Source: Bombyx mori
Lineage: Eukaryota > Arthropoda > Insecta > Lepidoptera > Bombycidae
NCBI RefSeq assembly: GCF_030269925.1
Contig: NC_085126.1
Coordinates: 6,574,501-6,638,500 of the forward strand
Length of the DNA stretch: 64,000 nt
Direction of reading: 5' to 3'
Part shown: positions 1-12,100 of the stretch, piece after piece
How positions within the stretch are numbered: the first letter of the stretch is position 1
Layout of the letters: each line of letters starts with the position of its first letter
The notes under the pieces: model-generated
What the model saw: the letters and a program-made list of their open reading frames with translations, nothing else
The model's database searches: none
Told to the model about the DNA's origin: nothing
Made by a program: the position numbers and the translations under genes

Positions 1-104
1 ACCCGAAGCCAGTGCCGTGCCAGAATCTGACCAGGACCCAGTTGGACTGCGCCCATGCCCTGTTCTGGTATGGACGGAGCAACTCCTCTATCATACGCAT
101 TTGT
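1..104 (-). CDS. RNF123: RNF123 exon 25 (cut by window edge)
   Basis: The 3' splice site is AAACAG before 104, phase 2. It encodes [14 protein letters not shown] followed by [18 protein letters not shown], nearly identical to the vertebrate WAQTNWILVRLWRGCGFG. The exon continues left of the window. Confidence 0.92.
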
Positions 105-3100
105 CTGTTTGACAGAGAAAAGAAATTTCTTTTGTTCACTATTCTGTAACTGCATAAGGATACTGGATTTAACGGTGGGTAGCAGCTTGGTTCTGCCCCT
201 GGAAATATTTTTTTGTCCTACCTAAGCTGCTAGCCTTGAGAGGCTATTTCAGCTTACGCTAAGGTTACCCTTAACTAGTAGGTGAGCTCACGGGCTCAAA
301 CCGGAGTGATGCTAACACTGACCCTAGCAAGAGCAGTGCTTCGCAGAATCTACCACCGGATCGGAAACGCGACTCACTGAGAAGATCCGGCGAGAAACTC
401 AGTGGGCTGTGTCTATGGGTTAATTTGAGGACGGTGACCGGAGCTTGTGGTACCTAAAAGCATCGTTAATGGATCGGGGCCCTGGCGTTACTGAAGTCCA
501 TTAGCGACGGTAATTACTCACCATCAGGTGGGCAGTAAAAAAAGTTAGATGATTAAGTGGTTATGTAGACACAACAATGAGAACACCACCACCCACCTCG
601 AAACTCAACTTCAATGTTTCGATTATTGTTTCATAACGTCTATTGCATAAGGCCACCCAAACTCCCCAATTCCACTAAATCTTTTTTTTCAATTTGGCCG
701 TGTGCTGTATTTCAAAAAGTTTTGCAAAACGGTAATGATTGCTTTGAAAATAATAATTTAAATACAGACTGTTTGAAAGGAACTCGTTCTATCGCCCTCA
801 TTGTAGCTGGCTGTGTCGCGAACGACGCTAAAGTCTGGACTAAGGACTCTCTGGTGCTGGCCAACACAATTCTCGAATCCGCAAACTCGGTACATAGGAA
901 CGCAGCGCACGATACGACCTGTGTTTCCCAATCTGAGGACAGGAAAAGTTGATGACAAAAATTCAAGGTTTTCATTGAATGATCTCGTCTATTTGTATGG
1001 CAAGCATTGGAAAGATAGTCCTCGATTTTTTATTTAATTTTTTTATTGCTTAGATGGGTGGACGAGTAAAGCCCACCTGGTGTTAAGTGTTTACTGGAGT
1101 CCATAGACATCTACAACGTAAATGACGCCGCTCATCTCGAGACATGAGTTCTAAGGTCTCAGTATAGTTACAACGGCTGCCCCACCCTTCAAGCTGAAAC
1201 GCATTATTGCTTCACGGTAAAAATAGGCAGGGTGGTGGTACCCACAACTGCGAACTCACAAGAGGTCCTACCACCAGTAAAGACTATATATTTCTTATTC
1301 CCTTGAAAGTTGAAAATAAAATATGTAAAACGAACATGATTCGGCCCATTTATCGGTTTCTATAAAAACAAATAGTAGTGGATACCAGGTATCTGCTGCA
1401 CGGGAACCGTCGGATGCATGTACAGACGTAAAGTATTGCACAGTTCAAGCATTGCGTCTACGTGGTACTCCGGAACGAAGGCGAAGAGAGGCTCCGAGAA
1501 TTCTGGAGATTCTTCTGAAGGTTATGAAACAAAAAATACTTAGGAACAAGGTTTTCTTTATTGCCCTTGTGGGCAGACGAGCATGCGGCCCACCTGATGG
1601 TGAGTGGTTACCGTCGCCTATGGACTTCAGCAATGCCAGGGGCAGAGCCAAGCCGCAGCCTACCGCAACTGATTCTTTGAACTTTTCCAAGATAGAAGGG
1701 TTCGTTCGTTCACTCATCTGAGTAACCAAAAATCTGGTTCGAAGGTCCAAAGCCTTTTGAATCGCTGTGTATTAAAAGACTGTGCACTTAGAAATGAGCC
1801 GCGAGATTCCCTAGACATTTTATTGATAGTGATAAAAGCATATGAATTAGCATTTGTTGTTAACCCATTGCCTGCCATGAGGATCATCGGTGCTTTATGT
1901 GGCACACTGAAGTAATTATGTCGATTTCTGTTACTAAGGCGCCGGAAAGTTAGGTCGTCTTGTACCCCAAAAAAAAACAGGTAATGTAGATTTTTAGTAC
2001 CAATTATTGCTACCCGATTGCGACGCGCTAATTATATAAACTAGAGGTCCCGCAGTAGTCGAAATTCGACTCTAATTAATTGGAATTGTAAGTTTGTACA
2101 CTATTAAGATTGTATTTTATACTTCTACTAGCTGACCCGGCAAACGTCGTCTTGCCATATATAAGATTTCTAGAGAATTTCTAGTGTAGAAAAAAAATGA
2201 GTAACTTATTGGAAGTGTATAAGGATGTGGAATATGAGTGAAAAAGGCCTGGAGCGCTGTGAACGATGAGGGAATGTTGTTTAAAAATAACAAAACACCA
2301 AACATTAATTGTTTTAATTTATTAAAAGTAATAATTATATATATAATTAATTCATTACATAATAATAATCTCTTAATGCTGCAGCGTGAACAATATTTTT
2401 TGTTAGCCCGTCTTTAGCTAATACAAACAAACTTGATGGTTTACCCACTCGAGAGCATGCAACGTATAATTGTCCGTGTGAAAAACATGGTGTGCTCAAA
2501 TCTAAGCCACAAACAGACATTGTTTGGCCTTGGGATTTATTAATAGTCATTGCAAATGCCAATCTAATCGGAAATTGAATACGCTTAAATTGAATTGGCA
2601 CATCTGTGGGTATAATAGGTATTCGTGGTATCAATATATTTTCACCTCGAAACTTGCCATTTATAATGGTACCTTCGATAACTTTTTTCATTATTTTTTT
2701 AATGACTAATCACGTATCGTTGCATAACCGTGGCGGGTTCAAATTACGAAGCAAAATAATTGGAGATCCAACCTTCAATTGTAAGTTATGTGGTGGCATG
2801 CCTGGCAAATCCAGTGAGTTCAAAAACTCTGCTGGAAAATTTACAGATTCAGTGTCATCGCAAACTGTATCAATAAATTTATATGATACCAAGTCCCTTG
2901 GCAATAACTGTGGTATCTTCAGATTTAAAATGTCAACGTCCACATTTTTTGCAGCTAACATTGCTCTTTCTGCAAGCCACTCGAGATTTATGTAATTCGT
3001 GTGTACATCGGGAAATATTTGTTCAATGAGAGCATCTTGCGAATCAATGATAGTGCAGAAATCATTCGCTAATTTTATGTATCCAGTTTCAGCTATAGTG

Positions 3101-6100
3101 ACTTTTCCATCGCCGATATTTAAGAGTTGTTTTGAGAATGTTTCAGCGGATGGATCTTGAAGCATTTGAATGCGCATATTTACTGTCATCTGTACTATTT
3201 CAACATTACGACACAATGTCGATGATTTTAAGCAGGCGTTGATTTCATCAGCGTATGTTGAACGTGGAATGACGGGAAGTGTTTGTCTAAAGTCACCTGA
3301 AAGGACTAACCGAGTGCCACCAAATAGTTTGTCGTTGTTTTTAATATCTTTCAATGTCCTGTTCAACGCCTCAAGCGAATGTTTGTGTGCCATGGTACAT
3401 TCATATTTTCCACTCTAAGCACCGCCATGTCACTGCCTTTATGGACATAATTGCAAATGTATTTGATGCTTTTCACAGAACTGCAGAACTCAACATTAAT
3501 ATGAGCATTGTATGTTTTGCTCAGCAGGGGTGAATATGGCACGACCTAACGATTGTCAATATCAATGTCTGTGTTGCTGATGTTTTTAATAAATGATTGT
3601 ACGCCATTATCTGGATTCCTTCGACGATATGTTGGATATCCGTCGACATTTGTGATTGTATCGTTAGTGAAATCTTTAGGGATTTTTTTTGTAGATTTTC
3701 CATGTGACATGCAAGGCGATGAACTAAAAATGTTTAACTACTACGCTTGAAGCATAAACACTAATAATAGCCGAAAACTGTAGAGGTAACATCCCTACTC
3801 CGTGCTGTTTACTGGGTCAGAAGTGACACCTGTAGACATCTGGCGGGGATAACTAATTAAATGACGATTGATCAGTTTTCGACCGGAGAGGAAAAATGAT
3901 TAAATTACTAAAATGGCTATTAAAAAATAAGGGTTGATCGTAGAAGGGTGAAAATTGAGGATTGTATGTATTTTTGTATGTTGTATCATAAAAAAATAGA
4001 AATCAAAAATTTTGTCTAAAAAATAAATAAATAAATTTAGGGGTGGACTACCCCTAACATTTAGGGGGATGAAAAATAGATGTTGGCCGATTCTCATAAA
4101 TACCGGATAAGCACAAAAAATTTCATCAAAATCGGTCAAGCCGTTTCGGAGGAGTATGGCAACGAAAACTGTGACACGAGAATTTTATATATTAGATAAT
4201 CACAAATTTCGCCAAGACTACACTATAAAAATATTAACAAAGGCAAACAATATTTAATCTATTCTCAATTTGACAACAGACGCCAAGAACAAAAGTTTGA
4301 CAATAAATAGTATGCATGCGTGTGTGCGTCAAATACATGGTATGTAGTGTGTGTAATGTTTTCTTTATTGATTTATTGTATCTTTTATGCATTATTTAAA
4401 AAAAAAAATGCATTGTGCACTTCTTCTCTATATTCTCTATAAGTGTGGAAAATTTCATACTCGTCCGTCAGCGCAATTTTCGTAAAAAGGGATACAAAGT
4501 TTTTGCTTCACGTATTAATATATATATGACATTAAACTGCAGTAAGCGGTAAGCCAACAATCGCGGTGCGTGGTACGAAATAATTTGACGTTTTGCGCAC
4601 GGTCGCGACGCGTCAAACATCTGCAAAATTGTGGTTGTCGCAAATTTTTACGTGATCAGGGGGCGGGTAAGGTAACGTCACCCTGCCTATCTCTGCCGTG
4701 AAGCAGTTCATCCATTTCGGTTTGATATGCGGGGTAGGGTTATAATACTGAGATAAGGAACGAATGTCTCAAAGTAAGTGGCGTTTCGTTGTTTTCGTTG
4801 TTGAGGACTATGGGCTTAGGTAAACACTTAGCACCGGTTTGATCGTGAACTCGTCCACCGATCTAAGCCATGAAAAAGATATACCGGTCGCAAGAAAAGA
4901 CAGGGTATCGTGCTAATGTATTTTGACACGATAGCACCATCAATCAAGAGCTATGTTTTTTGTTCCTTGTCACATAAAAAATTATACGATCCGCTGGGTT
5001 GACGTTGGTGAGCAGTCTCCTTTTAGAATCCATTTAAAAAAAAAAAAAAAAACGATGCATTGCGTATAGTAATATTATATAGCATAGATATAGAGACTGT
5101 TCTAGAAACTTAAAAAGAACTATGTTTGTAGCGTTTTCACGCTCAAACTTCTGTAGTGATTTTGAGATAAATCGGCATGGATATCGATGGACAGTTTCGA
5201 TAGATTAAAGGCCACCATTCATTCTACTGCTGAATATAATGGGGGTCAGGCGCGATAAGCAGTGTAGTCAACGCGGGAAAAACTGTGAGAGGAAAACTTA
5301 CGACTCGATGGGCCCATTTGAATGTTGGAGCTTAAACGAGGAGTTGCTGTTCTGGAGGTTGGACTCTGTGGACTGAAAGCACTTTACAAGTTCCGAGGCG
5401 ATTAATCAAGGGTACTAAACGAATGAATACGACACTAGAGGGCCGTCATAGTTCTCCCCCGGCCACAGACGACTGTTTTTACTGGTAGCAGGACGTATTG
5501 TGAATCTGCACGGGCAGGTACCACCACCCTGCCTATTTCTACCGTGAAGCAGTAATGCGTTTCGGTCTGAAGGGTAGGGCAGCCGTTGTAACTATACTGA
5601 GATCTTAGAACTTAAATCTCAAGGTGGGTGGCGCATTTACATTGCAGATGTCTATGGGCTCCAGTAACCGCTTAACACCAGTGGTGGGCTGTGAGCTCGT
5701 CCATCCATCAAAGCAATAAAAAAAAAATCTAATGATCACGTAAAAATTACCTCATGTCCGAGCTAGAGCTGTATTCCAGTTGCAATGAATCATAACTAGC
5801 GCCTCCGAGGATAGAACTCTTGCCTGGAAGTATTTCTTTACTTGCTACCTAATTAAAAACAAAAGAAAACCCACGTAAAACTGATTTAATCGCCATTTAA
5901 ACGATAACTCAACATCTGTAAGAGACAATGCATAATTTTGATAATAATTATTCCGGTATTTTGTACTATGATGACGTCGAGATACCGCGGGCTACGTAAA
6001 TGTCGCCATTTGCATTGAATGTAATATTCATTACTAAAAAAAAAAAACTAACAAAATACGCTTTTATAGAAAATCCAACTCAAAATAGAAAATAAAAAAT

Positions 6101-9100
6101 GATTTTATTGTAAAAAAAAGCGTAGGGTGCTTTTCAGGATATTATCAAAATAACCCTACTACTCATATCTGTTCATAAAATATTTATAACTATTGATACC
6201 ATGCACAAAACATTTATAACTACTGAAACCATGCATAGTTGAATTTTCTATAAAAGCGTATTTTGTTAGTTTTTTTTAAAATATTATTTATTTTTCATTT
6301 TTAAGTTGAATTTCAATTTTTTCAATCTTTTTTTGAAATATTCTTTTTAATATTGAATTGTTTTCGATCCTTAATAAGTATACCAAATTTCGTTTTGAAG
6401 GGGGTTAAAATCATGTTCAATGATTCCGTTACAAACATACATACGTCTGAAGCTAATAAAAGCGTATTAAAAATCATTTAATTTCAATGGTCAACGTTTC
6501 AATCATGAGCCTGTATCTCTCCACTGCTGGATGTAGGCCACTCCCATGGTCCACCATAATGAACGATCCTCCGCCTTCCGCGTCCAATCCCAGCATATCG
6601 CCGCAAGTCATCGGTCCACCGGGCAGGGGGACGCTCAACGCTGCGTTTACCGGTACGTGGTCTCCAGTCCAGAATACGTCTGCTCCATTGACCATCGGTT
6701 CTGTGACACGTATGTCCATTGTACCCAACGTATCCTAGCACATTGGTTTTGCGTTACCTGTACATGAGCCGCGTAATCTGGATCGGAAGCCACCCTGAGC
6801 GAATGCAGTGTCCCAGCAAAGTGTCTCGACAATTCCAACTGTCTTTGCTTAGTCCACACAGCTCCAATCACCCACGCCATTTGTAAAGCACTTGCTTCTA
6901 ACTTTTCCTGGAATGATCAAAACCTTATGAGATTAAGGTATTAAAAGTAATCCGTGCATTGTAGCGTCTAAAACTGAAAATTAAAACGTATATCTTTGTA
7001 TTTTTCTAATATTCTACTGGCAGTTTTTTTACTGATGGAAATGTTTTACTGGTGGTAAAACGTTTTGTGAGTCCACACAGGTAGTGCCTATTTCTGCTGT
7101 GAAACAGTAATGCGTTTCGGTTTGAAGGGTGGGGCAGCCATTGTACTGAAAAAACTGAGACTTAGAAACCATGGCTCAAAGTGGGTAGCAAGTCAATAGG
7201 CTTTGATGACCACTTAACACTAGGTAGACCATGAGCTGGTCTACTAATCTAAGGAATTAAGCAAATCTTAAACAATTCTGATATGTGGTTATGTTTCAAG
7301 TCTCTCTTTCTAAGCAATGAAAGTCAACTTTGTGTAGCATGCTTGCATGTTGACAAGAAGATTCAATTTAAATATATATAAGCTACTTACTTACCTCGTA
7401 AACACTTTTAGATCTTTCCAATTCTTTCAAAATTTTCTCCATGAATAGCTTCTTGATTTTCTCATCCTCTGATAGGCTATCATTACCTATACGTAAGAAA
7501 CATATTGCCTTAGAATATGAAAATTCATTGAAAATGGTGTTGTCTATGAAATATTGTTTAAGGCTTTGTAAAATCAACATCTTTTATATCTAGAAATTTG
7601 GTGTGAAAATGTGCACTAAAAATTTACTGCTTATTACAAGGGCAATAAAAATATCGACGCTCGAAAGGCAAACGTGACTAAGCGACAACAATTGCTTTGT
7701 ATATAAATGATAGGCAATAATCATATTCGATGCGCAAAAAAAATATTTCTATTTCTAGGTCTATTAAAATAATTTCAATCCTACAGCTACTAGCTAGATT
7801 CTACTACAGCTAGATTCGTTAAAATAATTTTTGTTTTCAGGTATTTCAACTTTAAATTAGTCCACTGTAAAGTTCACGCATTGTCGCTTAGTCACGTTTG
7901 CCTTTCAAGCGTCGATATGTATATCAGTCTCTGGTACCCATAACACAGGGAATCCTAAATTTGTGGCCGGAAAGTTGTGAATGACTTTTCCCAGTTGTTA
8001 TTTAAAAAAAAAGCTTTAAAATCATCGATTTTTGTCTGCGATAGTACCAACATTTTTCAACGACAGCCCGTTTCAGGGTCGAGCTTTCGTTTTCGGGAAT
8101 GCAGTTGGGTTTCGTTGCCAAATATAACCAACAATAACTTATAGATGGATATAAACTATTAAAAAATTCAAACCTTTCCGACAAAGTTCATTGGACACCG
8201 TCCAGATTCGTTGCTCAATATCGTGCAGACAATCGGCCATGTCCAGCTGGCTATCCCTAAGTTCGCATAACTGAAAGTAATAGGATATTAGTGTTTTAGA
8301 ACTTCCAGTTTCCTTTCCAGTTTCACCAGGAGAGGTGGGCGAGTAAAGGCTCAGCCAGGAGGGGTGGGATTTACTAACAGCTGCTTGAGCGCCTCCGAAG
8401 GAGACCTAACAACTCAAGAGCAGCTGCTTCGCGAATGAATCTACTACCGGATCGGAATCGCGACCCGCTGAGAAGATCCGGCGAGAAACTCAGGGAGCTG
8501 ATGCATGGGTTAGGTTGCACGTCGAAGTCTTTGTCGAGTTTGACGAGTACAGCTACCAGAGTCCCTAAGCCTGCTCCTAGTGTTAGAGCTGAAGGCGTCG
8601 TTTCATAACTAAGATTAAGCTGATGCTGTACCTTCTCAGCGTGCTTGATGGCAGCACCATGGTACATCGCCAGTAGACCGTCCATTAAACGCGAAAGGGC
8701 GGTGCTGGGGTCAATGGGGCCGGCACCCGGCATCATTGACCTAGTACCCTTCATTGCTAGTGCTGTCTCACCTATTGGTATGCTGAAAATTTTTATTTCT
8801 TTATGTTAGCAGACAAACTATAGACCTACCTCATATTGAAAAGGCTATCGTAGACCGTAGACACTTAGTCAGTAGCGTTTTTCATTAATACACACGCTCG
8901 AAGTAGTGTATATGGAACATGTATATTGGCATATGATGATTTGATGAAAGGATGTTTCTTCAACTGGAAGTAATTCATAAACAAACGTTCGGTACCTATT
9001 TTCTAAGAACAAAACACTGGGCCCGAGATCGAAGCAAGGTGTAACCGTTTGACTGGGCCAAGGTGATTTTTTAGCTGGGTTGATTCTAGAAAATGATTTT

Positions 9101-12100
9101 TTTTATTTCTTTTTTTTTTTAATGTTTTGATGGGTGGACGAGCTCACGACCCACCTGGAGTTAAATGGTTACCGGAGCATATAGACATCTACAACGTAAA
9201 TGTCGCCACCCACCTTGAGACATGAGTTATAAGGTCTTAGTTTTATAAAATTACAACGGCTGCCGCACCGTTCAAACCGAAATGCATTACTGCTTCACGG
9301 CAGAAATGGGCAGGGTGGTGGTACCCACCCGTGCGTACCAAGACGTTCTACACGGAACAGACTTTGCTAGGCGGCAAGATTCTTCAAAATTTACCCGTAC
9401 CGTAGACTGAAAGCCGTAGTAGGCAAGATGAAGAATGAGAATTTGCTAATAGTACCCTTGAGAGAATTTGCTAACACTATCCCTAGCGAAAGCGCTTCGC
9501 AGAATCTACCAGCAGATTGGAATCGCGGCCTACTGAAAAGATCCGGCGTGAAACTCAGTGGGATGTGTCTATGGGGTCATGCATAGTTGCAAAATGCATT
9601 ATCACCTAAGTTCATTTTGCGCAGATGCTCTCCAGAACCAAAACGCTCTAAGTACCCCAAACAAATGTCAGAACTAACTTCTAAAAAAGCCTCATTATTA
9701 CACCACGCCTATCGACAAGGACCCTAGAATCTGGATTAACTATTATTAATACATCTAAATCAAATAGTTTATAGATTGTTTTTTTTTTTTTTTAGAAGAA
9801 CGGGTGAGAAACTCATTGCCTTATTTATTGTTGTTGATTTTGTTGCCAGTTTACCTGTTCGGTAAAAGCGGCATTGGTTGATGCAAAAACCTTGCCATGG
9901 AGGAGATCACTTGTGGCAAAGTGGCGAGTCCTGGTGACCCGGCCGTCATATCGCTGACACCTGGAAAACCAAATTTAGTGGGTATTTTAAATGTGCCGGT
10001 GGCCATTACATAAATTAATTTAGTACTGTATAATATAGGCTGGTGTTCTGCCCACGGCGCGCTTGCTCTCTATTAACACCAGCCAGATGATCAGATCTAG
10101 CAAGACAAGCACTTGGTGGTAGTCTGTACCATGCAGTCCATGCCACCCATTATCGAGCACATTGGAAGTACGTCGCATATGGTCGCGATCCTCAGTAGAC
10201 GATATAGAAGTAAGTATATTATAGGAGAATTCAATAAAACAAAAACTGCCCTAGCCGTCGCAATGAACTGCATACAGTTGATTCCGGTAGCAATGACGTA
10301 TGTACAGCAGTGTCATAACTGCGATCATATCGTTATAGAAGGTATATGTAACAAAGGATATATAGGCTTGGTCATCGAGCAATAAAGAACTAAGCGTCTT
10401 TAAAATTTCAAATAATTGAAAAATGCCTCATACTATAGCGTCATAGTTTTCGTCCAACTGTTATGCCAGTCTAAGGACCCTTAAATTTACAAGGTCTACA
10501 CAACGATATGTCTCATGATTAAGTTGAGATCACACAAATTTCTTAGTCTAGATTTTTTTATTCAGCTCTTCAACCAATCACCTTCATCATCATGATTTAA
10601 TGTTGATTGACAACTATGATGTGTCTACAATTAATCAGAATCATAGTATTTTCTTCGGTTTTCGCGTAGACACAATTAAAACTGCTTTTATTGTATTGTA
10701 AAAAACTGAGACTTAGAAGTGGCGTCTCAAGGTGAGTGATGAAATTTATGTGCTTAATGTTTATGAGCTATATATATAAAAATAAAATATAATACATCTT
10801 TTTATACAGTCGGTCATCCATGACCACAAAAATTACAAAGAAATCGTAAATCATATGTTGACAATAAATACGTGAGATTAAACCGTAAATATAGTTAAAA
10901 TTAAGTCACAACCAGTTTAATTAGTGGGAAATTGTTATGGTATCATTACATGGTAACATTCATTAATGATTTTTTTTAATAATTGCATATAAAAAGCATG
11001 GGTTTCTTGGAAATACTTGCGTCCCACCTATAGTATGTTGATGACACTATGACAACAAATCAATAGAATAATCACAACAACCGTACCCAATTTCATTACA
11101 ACCAGATGAACGGTTTAGGTAAACATAGAGGACAAACATACAACATACATTGAGTTTATCTACAGATACATATATTTAAGTATATAGATAGAGAATAACA
11201 TTTTTTCGTCTTGAATTGTATTTCTTTATAACTAAATAGAGCGAATTATGATTGATAGACTAATCGATGTGCCGATTTTTTTTTTATTGCTTGCCGATAC
11301 GAATAACGCCATCTGTTATCAAATAGCGAAAACGGATATCAAAACGACTAGTACTAATGGAGTTTTAATTTGTACTTCGGTAAAAGTTTTTATTTATCAC
11401 GAGTCTGCGCGCGTGACACTGTAAAAAGTTTCGCCGCCTTCTATAAATTTATTATTCTTCATTTTAGACGACGTGACTGTAATAATGAAACTTTAGCTGA
11501 GACAGAGTAAGAAATAGACAGAGAATAAACATAAAATAGAACATAAAAATAGCCAACAAACATCTCCTGTTCAGTGACAAATAAAAAACAAAAGCTTACA
11601 GCCAATACCGTCTTTACCATAAGGGCACACGGGGCCCGTGCCCAGGGCCCCCATTCTCAGGGGGCCCCGAAAGACCGACAATTTCTTTCACACGTTTATT
11701 CTCAAAACATTTTTGTCGGGCACATTACACTTTTTTCACAAATCAGTAATCAGAAGGTATTTACAAGGCATATACTATGCCTTTAATCGAAGATTTTGCT
11801 CAACAGAAATCCCGAAAGAAACCGTTATCGAAATCGTAATCAAAAAACCAGCAGCATTTTAATATCATTAAAGACATATTATACCATACTGTATTTGATT
11901 ACCTACAATAAATGGTCATACTCAGTAAAAAAATGTTATTATAATTCGCATTTTTTACTCTCCAAAAGGGCCTCAAATTCTTGTGTGCCCAAGGGCCCCA
12001 TCCTAGTTTAAGACGTCCCGGCTTACAGCACTGCGTACACATGAATTGTAATATAAAAGGGGCAAACATACCACCTACCACTTTAATTGAATACGTACAT

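Larger units (their letters stand above)
2128..4196 (-). mobile_element. Decayed Helitron carrying Rep and helicase remnants
   Basis: On the minus strand the element starts 5'-TCTAATATATAAAATTC and ends GGGTCAGCTAG-3'. A GGCAAG/TTTGCC hairpin lies 11 nt before CTAG. It sits between A and T with no target duplication, the Helitron rule. Comparison with the empty family-E site at 29569/29570 fixes both ends to the base. It encodes helicase (2347-3393) and Rep (about 3420-3715) fragments. Confidence 0.9.
2041..4527 (-). mobile_element. Non-autonomous Helitron family E, interrupted
   Basis: The two outer parts (2041-2127 and 4197-4527) match the uninterrupted copy at 29483-29901. Read on the minus strand, the family starts TCTATATATTAATACG and ends with a GTCGAATTTCGAC hairpin and CTCTAG. 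The copy is split by another Helitron. Confidence 0.8.

Noticed and set aside
8374..8600. RNF123 exon 19 continuing into the LINE tail as an exonised C-terminus
   Set aside because: The frame stays open by chance, but a donor at 8631 rejoins exon 20 in phase and matches the conserved protein.
10113..10385. 90-codon plus-strand frame in intron 17
   Set aside because: No recognisable domain, no splice context and opposite in strand to the gene; likely chance.
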